From Ruegeria sp. EL01 (lineage in GTDB: Bacteria > Pseudomonadota > Alphaproteobacteria > Rhodobacterales > Rhodobacteraceae): a stretch of DNA of 64,000 bases. The notes below the pieces were generated by a model. It ran no database searches, was not told the DNA's origin, and was given only the letters and a program-made list of their open reading frames with translations. The translations under genes were made by a program, and so were the position numbers. Below are positions 1 through 8,503 of the stretch, piece by piece (position 1 is the stretch's first letter; every line of letters begins with the position of its first letter). The stretch is from NCBI RefSeq assembly GCF_900313035.1, contig NZ_OMPS01000009.1, positions 62,103-126,102 of the forward strand, in the 5' to 3' direction.

Positions 1-94
1 TGGCGATGATCATGCCGAATGGGATGGATCCCATCAGGTAGCCAAGAACGGCCCACAGGATCAGTTGGGTTGTTGTACTGTCGATCAAGGGCAT
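1..94 (-). CDS. plsY: Glycerol-3-phosphate acyltransferase PlsY (N-terminal fragment, cut by window edge)
   Basis: The first 31 residues read MPLIDSTTTQ followed by a hydrophobic helix containing GYLMGSIPFG, which matches the first transmembrane segment of the PlsY family. PlsY is an integral membrane enzyme that transfers the acyl group from acyl-phosphate to glycerol-3-phosphate, the first step of phospholipid synthesis. Its ATG shares one base with the TGA of the dihydroorotase-like gene (TGATG), so it is the last visible gene of the pyrB operon. The rest lies outside the window. Family assignment is confident because pyrC-plsY adjacency is also common in Rhodobacterales. Confidence 0.85.
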   Translation of the reverse strand, partial: MPLIDSTTTQLILWAVLGYLMGSIPFGMIIA

Positions 95-1374
95 CAAGCT
101 CTCCGGTAGACTTCTTTGCCGGCAACATAGGTCGCAACGACTTTACCTTGCATCCGCTGGCCGTCAAACGGCGTGTTCTGGGATTTCGATTTTAGCGTGA
201 ACCGGTCCAGGACAAAGGGGACATCCGGGTCAAACACCACCAGATCTGCCGGAGCTTCTTCTGAGAGACGACCGCTTGCCAACCCCAACCGTTTGGCAGG
301 GTTCAGCGCCATGGCACGAAACAGTGTAGGCAGGTCCAACTGATCCGAGTGATACAGACGCAACGCTGCTGGCAGGAGCGTTTCCAGCGCGACAGCGCCC
401 GAGGCAGCCTCTTCAAACGGCAGGCGTTTGCTTTCTTCGTCTTGTGGTGTGTGCATCGAGCTGATTGTGTCGATCAAACCGGTTCGGACCGCCTCGATCA
501 CAGCCTGCCGGTCCTCCTCGGATCGCAGGGGCGGTTTGACCTTGAAGAAAGTGCGGTAGTCGGCCACGTCCAACTCGTTCAGGGTCAAATGGTGGATCGA
601 GGTTCCGGCGGTGATATCCAACCCGTTGCGTTTGGCACGTTCAAGTGCTGGCAGGGCACGAGCTGTGGTGATCTGGTCTGCGTGATAGGCGGCCCCGGTC
701 ATTTCCAGCAGGGCAATGTCGCGGTCCAGCCCCATACGCTCCGCCCGAGCGGAAACGGCGGGCAGCCCGCGCAAGGCCGCAAACTTGCCGCTGGTTGCAG
801 CCGCTCCGGCGCTGAGGCCCGGTTCCTGTGGATGGGCGATGACCAAAGCACCGCAGGATCGTGCGTAGGTCAGCGCGCGCGAGAAGACCTTGGTGTTGGC
901 AACGACGTGATCACAGTCGGTAAACGCAACTGCGCCCGCATCCAGCAGAAAACCGATCTCGGTCATCTCGCGCCCTTCGCGACCCTTTGTCAGCGCGGCC
1001 ATTGGCAAGACGTTGACGGGCGTGTCGGCCTGCGCGCGTCGCGTGGCGAATTCCAGTGTTTCGGGTGTATCAATAGGCGGGCTGGTGTCGGGGCGAGTGA
1101 TCATGGTGGTCACCCCGCCTGCCGCCGCGGCAAGGCCTGCCGACTTGTAGCTTTCCTTGTGCCGTTCACCGGGTTCGCACACCTTCACGCCGATATCGAC
1201 GATACCGGGTGCCAGACACTTTCCGTTGCAGTCAATAAGGTCCGCGTCCAACTCCGGTGCTTCACCTTCGCCATGCGCTTTGATGCGACCGTCAACAACG
1301 TGCAGCCAGCCGACAGTGTCAGAATCAGCCTCGGGGTTGATCAGGCGGGCATTGGAAAAAGCGATGGCGGTCAT
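94..1374 (-). CDS. pyrC: Dihydroorotase-like protein lacking metal ligands (PyrC'/pseudo-dihydroorotase type)
   Basis: The 426-residue protein has the length and layout of class I dihydroorotases (CLAPGIVDIG, GGVTTMITRPDTSPP, HHLTLNE, KVKPPLRSEEDRQAV, the terminal GKVVATYVAGKEVYR). The zinc-binding D-x-H-x-H-x-R-E-P-G signature reads D60-I-G-V-K-V-C-E-P-G, so both histidines and the substrate arginine are replaced. The catalytic Asp of the usual TDHAPH motif is missing (SSMHTPQ, M307-H308). H181, H231 and H261-H262 remain. This pattern resembles the inactive PyrC' of Pseudomonas, which supports assembly of aspartate carbamoyltransferase, and pyrB is in the same operon. It overlaps its upstream neighbour by ATGA. 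Automatic annotation would call it pyrC; catalysis is doubtful. Confidence 0.85.
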   Translation of the reverse strand: MTAIAFSNARLINPEADSDTVGWLHVVDGRIKAHGEGEAPELDADLIDCNGKCLAPGIVDIGVKVCEPGERHKESYKSAGLAAAAGGVTTMITRPDTSPPIDTPETLEFATRRAQADTPVNVLPMAALTKGREGREMTEIGFLLDAGAVAFTDCDHVVANTKVFSRALTYARSCGALVIAHPQEPGLSAGAAATSGKFAALRGLPAVSARAERMGLDRDIALLEMTGAAYHADQITTARALPALERAKRNGLDITAGTSIHHLTLNELDVADYRTFFKVKPPLRSEEDRQAVIEAVRTGLIDTISSMHTPQDEESKRLPFEEAASGAVALETLLPAALRLYHSDQLDLPTLFRAMALNPAKRLGLASGRLSEEAPADLVVFDPDVPFVLDRFTLKSKSQNTPFDGQRMQGKVVATYVAGKEVYRRA

Positions 1375-1829
1375 GTCGAGGCCTCTCGGGCTTGGCTCAA
1401 CGCCTTTAGTGCGGCATCGGGATCGGACAGTTGATCAAATGAAAAAAACGGGTGGCGCCCAAAAGCCAGTCTCCTGCGTGAGTGGGAGAACGTCAGGAAC
1501 CGGTCGATTTTCAGCTGCTTTGATTTAAGGGTTTTGTTCAACTCCAAGGCGTTGAGCGAAGTTACAACATAAACGCGTTGTGATCGAACGAAGCGGTCTG
1601 CGTAGAGAACAAACATAAACCCAATGGTACAAGCAGAAATCTTCCAAAAGCCTCTCACGGTATCAATGAGCCAGGGACTAGACAGCCAGACGAACGCTAT
1701 CAGGGCAATTGCGACCTTGCACACCCATGCAATGCGTGGCGGGAATAAACCCTGATCCGGGTGCCCGACCCATAGAACCTCCTCGCCGTCAGGGATTTGA
1801 TCACGCCACCACTCTTTCTGGCCGCTCAT
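1371..1829 (-). CDS. Small membrane protein with a bacterial PH-like fold, in the pyr operon
   Basis: This 152-residue protein starts MSGQKEWWRDQIPDGEEVLWVGHPDQG. The GEEVLWxGxP pattern is typical of the N-terminus of bacterial PH-domain (YdbS/bPH2-like) membrane proteins. Two adjacent hydrophobic helices follow (about residues 32-75), then a soluble C-terminal part with YVVTSLNALEL. Start and stop overlap both neighbours by ATGA, so it is translationally coupled between the 128-residue gene and the dihydroorotase-like gene. The PH-like assignment rests on pattern and topology only. No function is known to me. Confidence 0.75.
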   Translation of the reverse strand: MSGQKEWWRDQIPDGEEVLWVGHPDQGLFPPRIAWVCKVAIALIAFVWLSSPWLIDTVRGFWKISACTIGFMFVLYADRFVRSQRVYVVTSLNALELNKTLKSKQLKIDRFLTFSHSRRRLAFGRHPFFSFDQLSDPDAALKALSQAREAST

Positions 1830-2212
1830 CCCATCACCCTTTCGATAGTGGCTTTAGTAGCGGCGGGGTCAGCCTGATACTTGATCAGGTGTTTGTCGCC
1901 GCCCTTGGTGACGACCTGAACAAAGCTGCCCATAACGTTGACCGCTTCAATTTGATCCAGCGCAACTGAACGCGGACCAGGGCCGGCCAGGGTTGTTTCG
2001 GTCATTTCCCACTTGGCCAGCAATTCTTCCGAGGCCAAGTACCATGCGCGAAATCCGATGGCGGCAAGCCCGGCAGGTGCGCCGGTCCAGGCATATGGGT
2101 TTCCGATCAGCCAAAGCACGATCATGGCCGCCGCCATGGCGCCAGCAGCAAGCCACGTGTTGGTGCGGATATAGGCGCCTTTGTCAGCTTGGAAGATTAC
2201 AGGATCAGCCAT
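1826..2212 (-). CDS. Small membrane protein, PH-like C-terminal domain, in the pyr operon
   Basis: This 128-residue protein has two transmembrane helices (about residues 18-55: WLAAGAMAAAMIVLWLIG and WTGAPAGLAAIGFRAW). A compact soluble domain of about 65 residues follows, with a beta-rich pattern (SVALDQIEAVNVMGSFVQVV, then KGGDKHLIKYQ) like one bacterial PH domain, ending in an amphipathic helix. It overlaps the upstream 173-residue gene by 16 bases and the downstream 152-residue gene by ATGA. The two PH-like neighbours probably arose from a related fold and may form one membrane complex; that is inference. Confidence 0.75.
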   Translation of the reverse strand: MADPVIFQADKGAYIRTNTWLAAGAMAAAMIVLWLIGNPYAWTGAPAGLAAIGFRAWYLASEELLAKWEMTETTLAGPGPRSVALDQIEAVNVMGSFVQVVTKGGDKHLIKYQADPAATKATIERVMG

Positions 2213-2718
2213 AGGGCACCCCCAACAATCACCAATATGGCGAGCGCCAGAACCGCAGATCCGACGCGGTGGCTTGTCTCGCCATCATTTGTTTCGGCAC
2301 GCGGGGCTGAATATGGTTTTGCGCTTTCCGTTTCAATCACGCCGCCGGTCCAGTTCGTGGTTTCTTCGGTAAAGACGCCAATCAGATGTACGCGCGGGTC
2401 TGGTTGCAAGGTGGCGGCTCGGTTTTTGAATGCGGCGCTGCGCACCACCATCACCCATCCTTCTACGGTATCCAGAGAGTCGCAATTGAGCTGATCGTCC
2501 GACACCCCACAGCCATCGTTCAGGTAGCCGAAGAGCCCCAGATCCTCGAGATCCGAGATGGGGAAGATGTCGATCTGGCCGGGGTCCAGATCGTCGACCC
2601 CCAGCACCTGATCAACTGCGCTGGGTTCACGCAGGAACTTTGCTTCCGCCGGACGCATATCCAGTGAAAACAGACGCAGCACACCGTGTTCCTGAGGAGA
2701 GACTGTCAGATCGCTCAT
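2197..2718 (-). CDS. Tail-anchored hypothetical protein in the pyr operon
   Basis: The 173-residue product has an acidic soluble N-terminal part of about 150 residues and one C-terminal hydrophobic helix ([19 protein letters not shown]) that runs to the end, so it looks tail-anchored with the soluble part in the cytoplasm. I recognise no enzymatic motif. A single CG(V) pair ([12 protein letters not shown]) gives two cysteines. Its ATG overlaps the pyrB stop (ATGA), and its end overlaps the next gene by 16 bases, tying its expression to aspartate carbamoyltransferase. Confidence 0.7.
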   Translation of the reverse strand: MSDLTVSPQEHGVLRLFSLDMRPAEAKFLREPSAVDQVLGVDDLDPGQIDIFPISDLEDLGLFGYLNDGCGVSDDQLNCDSLDTVEGWVMVVRSAAFKNRAATLQPDPRVHLIGVFTEETTNWTGGVIETESAKPYSAPRAETNDGETSHRVGSAVLALAILVIVGGALWLIL

Positions 2719-3650
2719 GCGGCCTCACCCAGATTTCGGGCCAGCAGCTCCATCGCGGCCATGCGCACGGCGACGCCCATTTCAACCTGTTCCTGAATGA
2801 CGGATCGGTTGATGTCATCGGCCAAAGTGCCGTCGATTTCGACCCCGCGGTTCATCGGACCCGGATGCATGACGATGGCGTCAGGTTTGGCCAATGCCAG
2901 CTTGGCGACGTCGAGCCCGTAACGGTGATAATATTCGCGTTCGGACGGGATGAAGCCTCCGTCCATCCGCTCTTTCTGAAGACGCAGCATCATCACCACG
3001 TCGACATCTTTTAGGCCCTCGTTCATGTCGTCGTAAATCTCGGCACCGAATTCCGAGAACTGCGATGGCACCAGCGTTGGAGGGCCGATCAGGCGGATGC
3101 GGTTTTCCATTTTACCCAGCAGGATCAGGTTTGACCGCGCGACGCGGGAATGGGCGACGTCGCCGCAAATGGCGATGTTCAGACGGTGCAAGCGGCCTTT
3201 TGCACGGCGGATCGTCAATGCATCCAGCAGGGCCTGCGTTGGATGTTCGTGCCGCCCGTCGCCCGCGTTCAACACGGCGCAGTTCACCTTTTGCGCCAAC
3301 AGATCCACCGCGCCGGAATGCGGATGCCGCACGACCAGCAGATCGGGATGCATCGCGTTCAGGGTCATCGCGGTGTCGATCAGCGTTTCACCTTTTTTGA
3401 TCGAGCTGGCCTGCATCGCCATGTTCATCACATCCGCGCCCAGCCGCTTGCCAGCAATCTCAAAGCTGGCCTGTGTCCGGGTCGAGTTTTCAAAGAACAT
3501 GTTGATCTGCGTCAGCCCGGCCAACACGTCCGAGTGCTTGGCCGACTGGCGGTTCAGATCGACATATTTTTCGGCCAGATCCAGAATGGCGGTGATATCG
3601 GATTGGGACAGATGCTCGATGCCAAGAAGGTGACGATGGGCAAAACGCAT
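2715..3650 (-). CDS. pyrB: Aspartate carbamoyltransferase, catalytic chain
   Basis: PyrB condenses carbamoyl phosphate with aspartate to N-carbamoylaspartate, the committed step of pyrimidine synthesis in the cytoplasm. The 311-residue length is normal. The carbamoyl-phosphate loop reads [20 protein letters not shown] (about residues 53-72). [12 protein letters not shown] and the active-site [13 protein letters not shown] follow. No regulatory pyrI chain is present nearby; instead the operon carries a dihydroorotase-like gene without metal ligands, as in the Pseudomonas-type ATCase. It is the first gene of the operon, 24 bases downstream of a likely start site. Confidence 0.97.
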   Translation of the reverse strand: MRFAHRHLLGIEHLSQSDITAILDLAEKYVDLNRQSAKHSDVLAGLTQINMFFENSTRTQASFEIAGKRLGADVMNMAMQASSIKKGETLIDTAMTLNAMHPDLLVVRHPHSGAVDLLAQKVNCAVLNAGDGRHEHPTQALLDALTIRRAKGRLHRLNIAICGDVAHSRVARSNLILLGKMENRIRLIGPPTLVPSQFSEFGAEIYDDMNEGLKDVDVVMMLRLQKERMDGGFIPSEREYYHRYGLDVAKLALAKPDAIVMHPGPMNRGVEIDGTLADDINRSVIQEQVEMGVAVRMAAMELLARNLGEAA

Positions 3651-3680
3651 GGGGCGGGCTCCTGTCCGACAATCGGGCCG

Positions 3681-3709
3681 CTTATAGGAAGTCAGGCGTC
3701 CCGAGGCAA
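3681..3709 (-). promoter_or_regulatory. Sigma70-type promoter for the pyrB operon
   Basis: On the minus strand a TTGCCT -35 box (3704-3709) and a TATAAG -10 box (3681-3686) are separated by exactly 17 bases. They lie in the 60-base gap before the pyrB ATG at 3650. The -35 matches consensus at 4 of 6 positions and the -10 at 5 of 6. The predicted start is near 3674, giving a leader of about 24 bases, too short for a pyrBI-type attenuator. Confidence 0.6.
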
Positions 3710-3710
3710 C

Positions 3711-4328
3711 CTAAGGTTCTGTCTGTTCTGGCAGCGTCTCGCACCCACCTTCGGGCCGACATTGCTCGCCGGGTTTGCACCATTTTCCGTATCCGCAGTC
3801 TATGGCCCTGATCGGCACGCATCCCTGATGCTGCGAACATTTGAATCCGGGGCGACATTGCGATCCGGTTTCTTCACATAAAAACCAGCCCGGCCGGGAA
3901 CATCCGCCACCGGGCAGGCATGACGATCCACCTCTGCAAGTTAGCCCATCTGAACATTTTGTAGCAGGGCGTGGGTCAAACTCGGGTGCGACACGTTCGC
4001 ATTCGCCGCGCCCGTTGCAGAAACTGCCACCGGGGCAATCAAGGCGAGAGGTGCATTTGTTCGCGCCGATTGGTGCACAGCGGGTGCCACCCGCAACGCA
4101 GCGTTCAAAGGGGCCACAAGAGCGCCCTCCGCCGCAATAAGTGCCACCCGCTCGGATGCAATGCCCGTCGAAACTGCACCTTTGCCCCACCGAACAGCAC
4201 CTGCTACCGCATTGAAACTGGCCGGCCCTGCATTGGCCGTGTGTATCGTGAAACGTAGCCAAAGCAAGCCCGCCGCCTGAGACGGTGAGTAGAAGTGTTA
4301 TCAGAAGGATTCGCAAAATTGGTGGCAT
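3711..4328 (-). CDS. Secreted cysteine-rich protein with six four-cysteine repeats
   Basis: Starting at the ATG at 4328 the 205-residue product begins with a signal peptide ([20 protein letters not shown], cleavage after ALA). The mature part holds 26 cysteines. They fall into six units of the form C-x5-C-x5-C-x5-C (first unit C-x3-CC-x5-C-x5-C, two units with one x6). Units are joined by 7-residue linkers, except one 14-residue linker between units 3 and 4. The pattern resembles small disulfide-knot or EB/keratin-like repeats seen mainly in eukaryotic secreted proteins. It was probably exported and disulfide-bonded in the periplasm or outside. No catalytic motif is visible and I do not recognise a characterised family. 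It is divergent from the glycosylase gene. Confidence 0.8.
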   Translation of the reverse strand: MPPILRILLITLLLTVSGGGLALATFHDTHGQCRAGQFQCGSRCCSVGQRCSFDGHCIRAGGTYCGGGRSCGPFERCVAGGTRCAPIGANKCTSRLDCPGGSFCNGRGECERVAPEFDPRPATKCSDGLTCRGGSSCLPGGGCSRPGWFLCEETGSQCRPGFKCSQHQGCVPIRAIDCGYGKWCKPGEQCRPEGGCETLPEQTEP

Positions 4329-4413
4329 GACTGTCTTGAGGGTCGGTGCGACCGAGTGCCAAGGCAAGGCCAATTCGCTTTCCCTCAGTCAAAAGGTGGT
4401 TAGATTGATCGGC

Positions 4414-5181
4414 ATGGAATCGGCTATGGATTATCATACCGCGCGGGCGTTGCTGGAATGGCAGATCGAACTGGGTGCAACCGACGCGATCGGGGATGCC
4501 CCGGTGGATCGATACACGCTGTCTGAATCCACACCAAAGGCCAAAAAGCCCGAACAACCGCAAGCCACGCCCGACAAACCGGCGCAGGTGGACCCTGTTG
4601 CTATGGCACAGTCGGTCGCCAAGGGCGCCGGTTCGCTGGATCAACTGCGCGCGGTTATGGATGCGTTCGATTATTGTGAATTGAAACGCGGCGCGCGGCA
4701 GTTGGTATTCGCCGATGGCAGGCCGGGTGCGCGCGTGATGATTATTGGCGAAGCGCCGGGGCGGGATGAAGACCGCGAGGGCAAGCCCTTTGTCGGGCGC
4801 GCCGGCCAGTTGCTGGATCGGATGCTGGCAGCGATTGACCTTAGCCGGACCGAGAATGTCTATATCACCAATGTTCTGCCATGGCGGCCGCCACAGAACC
4901 GAGACCCCAAACCTGAAGAGATCGGCATGATGAAGCCGTTTCTGGAGCGGCACGTGGCGTTGGCAAAGCCCGATGTGTTGGTGGTGATGGGCAATATCAG
5001 TTGTCAGGCCGTGTTGGGCAAACGCGGCATCACGCGGTTGCGTGGGCAGTGGGACCAAGCGATGGACCTGCCGGTTATCCCGATGTTCCACCCCGCATAT
5101 CTGCTGCGTCAACCTCAGATGAAGCGGCAAGCTTGGGCGGATCTGCTGGACCTCAAGGCGCATTTGAAAGGGAACGGATGA
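4414..5181 (+). CDS. Uracil-DNA glycosylase, family 4-like
   Basis: This base-excision repair enzyme should remove uracil from DNA. The start at 4414 ([17 protein letters not shown]) gives 255 residues and removes an unsupported 43-residue extension. Motif 1 is [20 protein letters not shown] (about residues 111-130), then [15 protein letters not shown] and the C-terminal [10 protein letters not shown]. Family 4 enzymes bind a 4Fe-4S cluster through four cysteines. Here only one (DYCELK) can be aligned: the usual KCRPP is PWRPP, and the later ligand position is methionine. A proline/lysine-rich linker precedes the catalytic domain. Its stop overlaps the following gene (ATGA). Confidence 0.88.
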   Translation: MESAMDYHTARALLEWQIELGATDAIGDAPVDRYTLSESTPKAKKPEQPQATPDKPAQVDPVAMAQSVAKGAGSLDQLRAVMDAFDYCELKRGARQLVFADGRPGARVMIIGEAPGRDEDREGKPFVGRAGQLLDRMLAAIDLSRTENVYITNVLPWRPPQNRDPKPEEIGMMKPFLERHVALAKPDVLVVMGNISCQAVLGKRGITRLRGQWDQAMDLPVIPMFHPAYLLRQPQMKRQAWADLLDLKAHLKGNG

Positions 5182-5777
5182 AGGTTCTGGCTTTTTCCGA
5201 TCTGCACATGGCGCGAAGCCGGGCTGCCGACATTGTTGTGGCAAGTGGGGCTGCGGATCTGGTCATTGGGGCTGGGGATTTTTGCAATATGCGGCAGGGT
5301 CTGGATGAGGCGATGCAGATGCTGTCCGGTATCTCTGTTCCGTTGGTGCTGGTTCCCGGCAATGCCGAAAGTGCAGAAGAACTGAGCGACGCCGTGCCTG
5401 AGGGCGTGCATGTGTTGCACGGGGCGGGGATGAGTTTGGATGGCGTGCGCCTGTTTGGGCTTGGATACGGAATACCCGTTACGCCCTTTGGTGACTGGTC
5501 CTGTGATCTGACCGAAGGGGACGCTGCCGAGATGCTGGATCGGTGCGATGACGCTGATATCCTGATCGCCCACTCACCGCCCAAAGGTCACGGGGACTCT
5601 ACTTCGCAGGGCTTGTCTGTTGGATCTGTCGCTGTGCGGGATGCAATCGAGCGGATACAACCGAGCTTTGCCTTCTGCGGCCATATTCACGACAGCTGGG
5701 GCTATCGCGGCTTGATCGGCCGAACGCATATCGCCAACCTTGGTCCGAAAGTGAATTGGTTCGAGGTTACCTCATGA
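5178..5777 (+). CDS. Calcineurin-like metallophosphoesterase
   Basis: The 199-residue protein opens with [14 protein letters not shown] (D-x-H motif). It continues with [11 protein letters not shown] (GD), VPGNAES (GNxE in place of GNHD), [11 protein letters not shown] and CGHIHDSWG (GHxH), the ordered metal-binding motifs of the calcineurin-like phosphoesterase fold. The substrate is unknown; small single-domain members often hydrolyse cyclic nucleotides or phosphoesters. The ATG overlaps the glycosylase stop and its own stop overlaps the LysE gene, so three genes are coupled. Confidence 0.85.
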   Translation: MKVLAFSDLHMARSRAADIVVASGAADLVIGAGDFCNMRQGLDEAMQMLSGISVPLVLVPGNAESAEELSDAVPEGVHVLHGAGMSLDGVRLFGLGYGIPVTPFGDWSCDLTEGDAAEMLDRCDDADILIAHSPPKGHGDSTSQGLSVGSVAVRDAIERIQPSFAFCGHIHDSWGYRGLIGRTHIANLGPKVNWFEVTS

Positions 5778-6394
5778 TTGAGACGGTCACCTTTCTGGCT
5801 TTCATACCTGCGGCTTTGGCGCTGAATTTCACGCCTGGGGCAGATATGATGTTCTGTTTTGGTCAGGGGCTTCGGTCAGGTGGAAAATCTGCCATTGCCG
5901 CCAGCGCCGGTATCTCGACGGGATCCTTGGTTCAGGTGCTGCTCGCAGGGCTTGGGCTGGGCGCAGCCGTTGCTGCAATGCCCTGGCTGTTTGATGTGAT
6001 CCGTTGGATGGGCGTCGCGTATTTGCTGTATCTCGCTTGGGGTGTCATCCGACACGGGGCTGTAACCGCAAACGGGCCGGCCAAAGCAACCCGGTTTGCG
6101 TATAGGGATGGGCTGGTCGTGAACCTGACCAACCCCAAGGTCATCCTTTTTGTTCTGGCCTTCATTCCCCAATTTGTTGATCCCGCTGCCGGATCGATTC
6201 TGCTGCAATTTCTGACCTTCGGGATCATTATCGCGCTGGGCGGGTTTGTGGTGAACGGTCTGGTTGGCATCTTTGCCGGTGGCGCAGGAAAGGTCTTGAT
6301 CTCGAACCCGCGCGCCTCACGTATCTTGGGCTGGATCACCGGCGGCATTTTCACCGCTCTGGCGATCCGGCTGGCCATTATGGAAAGGGTCTGA
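5774..6394 (+). CDS. LysE/RhtB family amino acid exporter
   Basis: The 206-residue protein has about six hydrophobic segments and the family opening LNFTPGADMMFCFGQGLRSG, a variant of the P-G-P/N-x-L motif. ASAGISTGSLVQVLLAGLGLG and NLTNPKVILFVLAFIPQF are hallmark blocks of LysE-type exporters of amino acids or homoserine lactones. The start at 5774 overlaps the phosphoesterase stop (ATGA). The exported compound cannot be read from sequence. Confidence 0.9.
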   Translation: MIETVTFLAFIPAALALNFTPGADMMFCFGQGLRSGGKSAIAASAGISTGSLVQVLLAGLGLGAAVAAMPWLFDVIRWMGVAYLLYLAWGVIRHGAVTANGPAKATRFAYRDGLVVNLTNPKVILFVLAFIPQFVDPAAGSILLQFLTFGIIIALGGFVVNGLVGIFAGGAGKVLISNPRASRILGWITGGIFTALAIRLAIMERV

Positions 6395-6400
6395 CACCAC

Positions 6401-6943
6401 ATGTCGCGCATTGACGAGTCCCTGCAGTTCATCCCCGTCCGTATCGCCGTTTTGACAGTATCTGACACGCGTAATTTGGACGAAGATCGCTCGGGCCAGA
6501 CATTGGTGAACCGCATTCAGGCTGCAGGTCACCAGATCGCAGATCGCAAAATCATTCAGGATGAGCGTGGGCAGATCGCTGATCAACTGCGCATCTGGAT
6601 TGCCGACCCGGAAATTGACGTCGTGATCTCGACCGGCGGAACAGGACTGACCGGCCGCGATGTGACGGTAGAGGCCCATCGAGATGTCTACGAGAAAGAA
6701 ATCGAAGCGTTCGGCACCGTCTTCACCATCCTGTCGATGGAGAAGATTGGCACCTCGGCGGTACAATCCCGCGCAACAGGTGGCGTGGCTGGCGGAACCT
6801 ATCTGTTTGCGCTGCCCGGCAGCCCCGGCGCCTGCAAAGATGCCTGGGATGGCATTTTGGAAAAACAGTTCGACTATCGGCACCGCCCCTGCAATTTTGT
6901 AGAGATAATGCCCAGATTGGACGAACATCTGCGACGGAAGTAG
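6401..6943 (+). CDS. moaB: Molybdenum cofactor biosynthesis protein MoaB
   Basis: MoaB/MogA-type proteins bind molybdopterin and adenylylate it before metal insertion. The 180-residue product shows VLTVSDTRNLDEDRSGQ, ISTGGTGLTGRDVTVEA and the ALPGSPGACKDAW block of the MogA/MoaB fold. It starts six bases after the LysE gene and may share its transcript. The remaining cofactor genes of the window (mobA, mobB, the moeA fusion) are about 18 kb downstream. Confidence 0.93.
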   Translation: MSRIDESLQFIPVRIAVLTVSDTRNLDEDRSGQTLVNRIQAAGHQIADRKIIQDERGQIADQLRIWIADPEIDVVISTGGTGLTGRDVTVEAHRDVYEKEIEAFGTVFTILSMEKIGTSAVQSRATGGVAGGTYLFALPGSPGACKDAWDGILEKQFDYRHRPCNFVEIMPRLDEHLRRK

Positions 6944-7049
6944 ACTGGTCGTACGTTCAATACCTTGTAACCGCATTGTGGCTTGGCATTTTTCCGGCTT
7001 CAGCTACATCTTGCGGAAGGCAGCCTGACGCAACCGGGGTGAATAATTA

Positions 7050-8498
7050 ATGCGATTTCTACGGCAGAGTATTGTCGGTGTCTTTCTGGCGTCCCTGACG
7101 CTGGCCCTGCTGTTTGTTGCCGTTCAGATGATCGTTGGCGCGATGCAGGATGTGCTGACACGTGACAAAACACAGCCGCAAGCACGTGAACGTGTGTTCG
7201 CCGTCACACTCAGAACCGCTGAACTGGAAACCGTTACCCCCTATCTGGAGGCCTTTGGCGAGGTGCAGAGTCGCCGCCGCCTGGAACTGCGCGCGGCCCT
7301 TGGCGGACGTGTGGTTTCCCTTGCCGAAGATTTTGAAGATGGCGGGTCGGTGACTGCAGGCGAAGTTCTTGTCGAACTTGATCCGGCGGATACGCAATCT
7401 GCGCTGGATCGCGCCAAGTCCGATCTGCTGGATGCGCAATTCGAAGAAAGAGATGCTGAACGCTCCCTGCTGCTGGCGCAGGACGAACTGAAGTCCGCCG
7501 AAGCGCAGGCGGACCTTCGTGAGCGGGCCCTGCAGCGACAACGAGATCTGGAATCCCGGGGCGTCGGGGCGACCGCAAGCGTCGAAGAGGCCGAGCTGAC
7601 GGCTGCATCGGCCCAGCAATCCGTGCTGGCACGCCGTATCGCTCTGGCACAGGCGGAATCCCGGGTGGATCAGGCGACGACTTTGCTGGCACGCGCGCGG
7701 ATCGCATTGGAGGCCGCCGAGCGCGATCTGGACGACATGACAATTCGCGCCGGTTTTGGTGGAACGCTGACGGATGTGACCCTTGTCGAAGGACGGCTGG
7801 TGGCGGCCAATGAAAAACTGGCCGAACTGGTAGACCCCAATGCGCTGGAAGTGGCCTTTCGGGTGTCGACCGCACAGTATGTCCGGCTTTTGGACGACAA
7901 CGGAGCGTTGATGAACGCCCTTGTTGCGGTGTCATTAGAAGTCACTGGCACTGATCTGGCGGCAACGGGACGTATCAGCCGCGACAGCGGCTCGGCAGGT
8001 GAAGGGCAGACCGGACGGTTGATCTATGCCCGTCTGGACAGCGCTTCTGGATTCAAGCCGGGTGATTTCGTGACGGTGACCGTGCAGGAACAACCACTGG
8101 AATCGGTTGTGCGTCTGCCCTCTTCCGTTCTCGACGCTTCAGGATCGGTCCTGGTGCTTGGTGCAGATGACCGGCTTGAGGCTTTGCCCGTGCTGTTGAT
8201 CCGCAGACAAGGCGACGAAGTGCTGCTGCGCGGTGAAGGGTTGGACGGGCGCGAGGTTGTCATTGGCAGAACGCCCCTATTGGGTGCGGGCGTGCGCGTG
8301 CGCCCCCTGCGGATTGAGGCCAGCGCCGACGCTGAAATGGTGGAGCTGACGGATGCCAAACGCGCGGAACTGGTCGCGCAGGTTGAAGCCAGCGAAGGCA
8401 TGCCCCGGGACGTCAAAACGCAGGTGTTGGGTCAACTGGGCGAGGCGAAAGTCCCCGTCTCTTTAGTGCGGCGTATTGAAAACCGGGCAGGGGGCTAG
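7050..8498 (+). CDS. RND efflux periplasmic adaptor (HlyD/AcrA family)
   Basis: The 482-residue membrane fusion protein has an N-terminal hydrophobic anchor (SIVGVFLASLTLALLFVAVQMIVG) and the barrel-sandwich motif RLELRAALGGRVVSLAEDFEDGGSV around residue 80-105. A long alpha-helical hairpin of about 130 residues rich in Ala, Glu and Arg (about 115-225) and the second lipoyl half (IRAGFGGTLTDVTLVEGRLV) follow. It links the inner-membrane RND pump to an outer-membrane channel. The permease gene starts five bases later. No outer-membrane factor gene is adjacent, so the pump probably uses a shared TolC-like channel. Confidence 0.92.
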   Translation: MRFLRQSIVGVFLASLTLALLFVAVQMIVGAMQDVLTRDKTQPQARERVFAVTLRTAELETVTPYLEAFGEVQSRRRLELRAALGGRVVSLAEDFEDGGSVTAGEVLVELDPADTQSALDRAKSDLLDAQFEERDAERSLLLAQDELKSAEAQADLRERALQRQRDLESRGVGATASVEEAELTAASAQQSVLARRIALAQAESRVDQATTLLARARIALEAAERDLDDMTIRAGFGGTLTDVTLVEGRLVAANEKLAELVDPNALEVAFRVSTAQYVRLLDDNGALMNALVAVSLEVTGTDLAATGRISRDSGSAGEGQTGRLIYARLDSASGFKPGDFVTVTVQEQPLESVVRLPSSVLDASGSVLVLGADDRLEALPVLLIRRQGDEVLLRGEGLDGREVVIGRTPLLGAGVRVRPLRIEASADAEMVELTDAKRAELVAQVEASEGMPRDVKTQVLGQLGEAKVPVSLVRRIENRAGG

Positions 8499-8503
8499 GC
8501 GCC

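Noticed and set aside
349-1434. A 361-codon open frame on the plus strand opposite the dihydroorotase-like gene
   Set aside because: It mirrors the GC-rich codon pattern of the minus-strand gene, has no recognisable domain and no ribosome binding site; it is an antisense shadow.
4204-5244. A 346-codon open frame antisense to the glycosylase gene
   Set aside because: The plus strand holds a complete glycosylase with motifs; the antisense product is His/Arg/Gln-rich without any family pattern.
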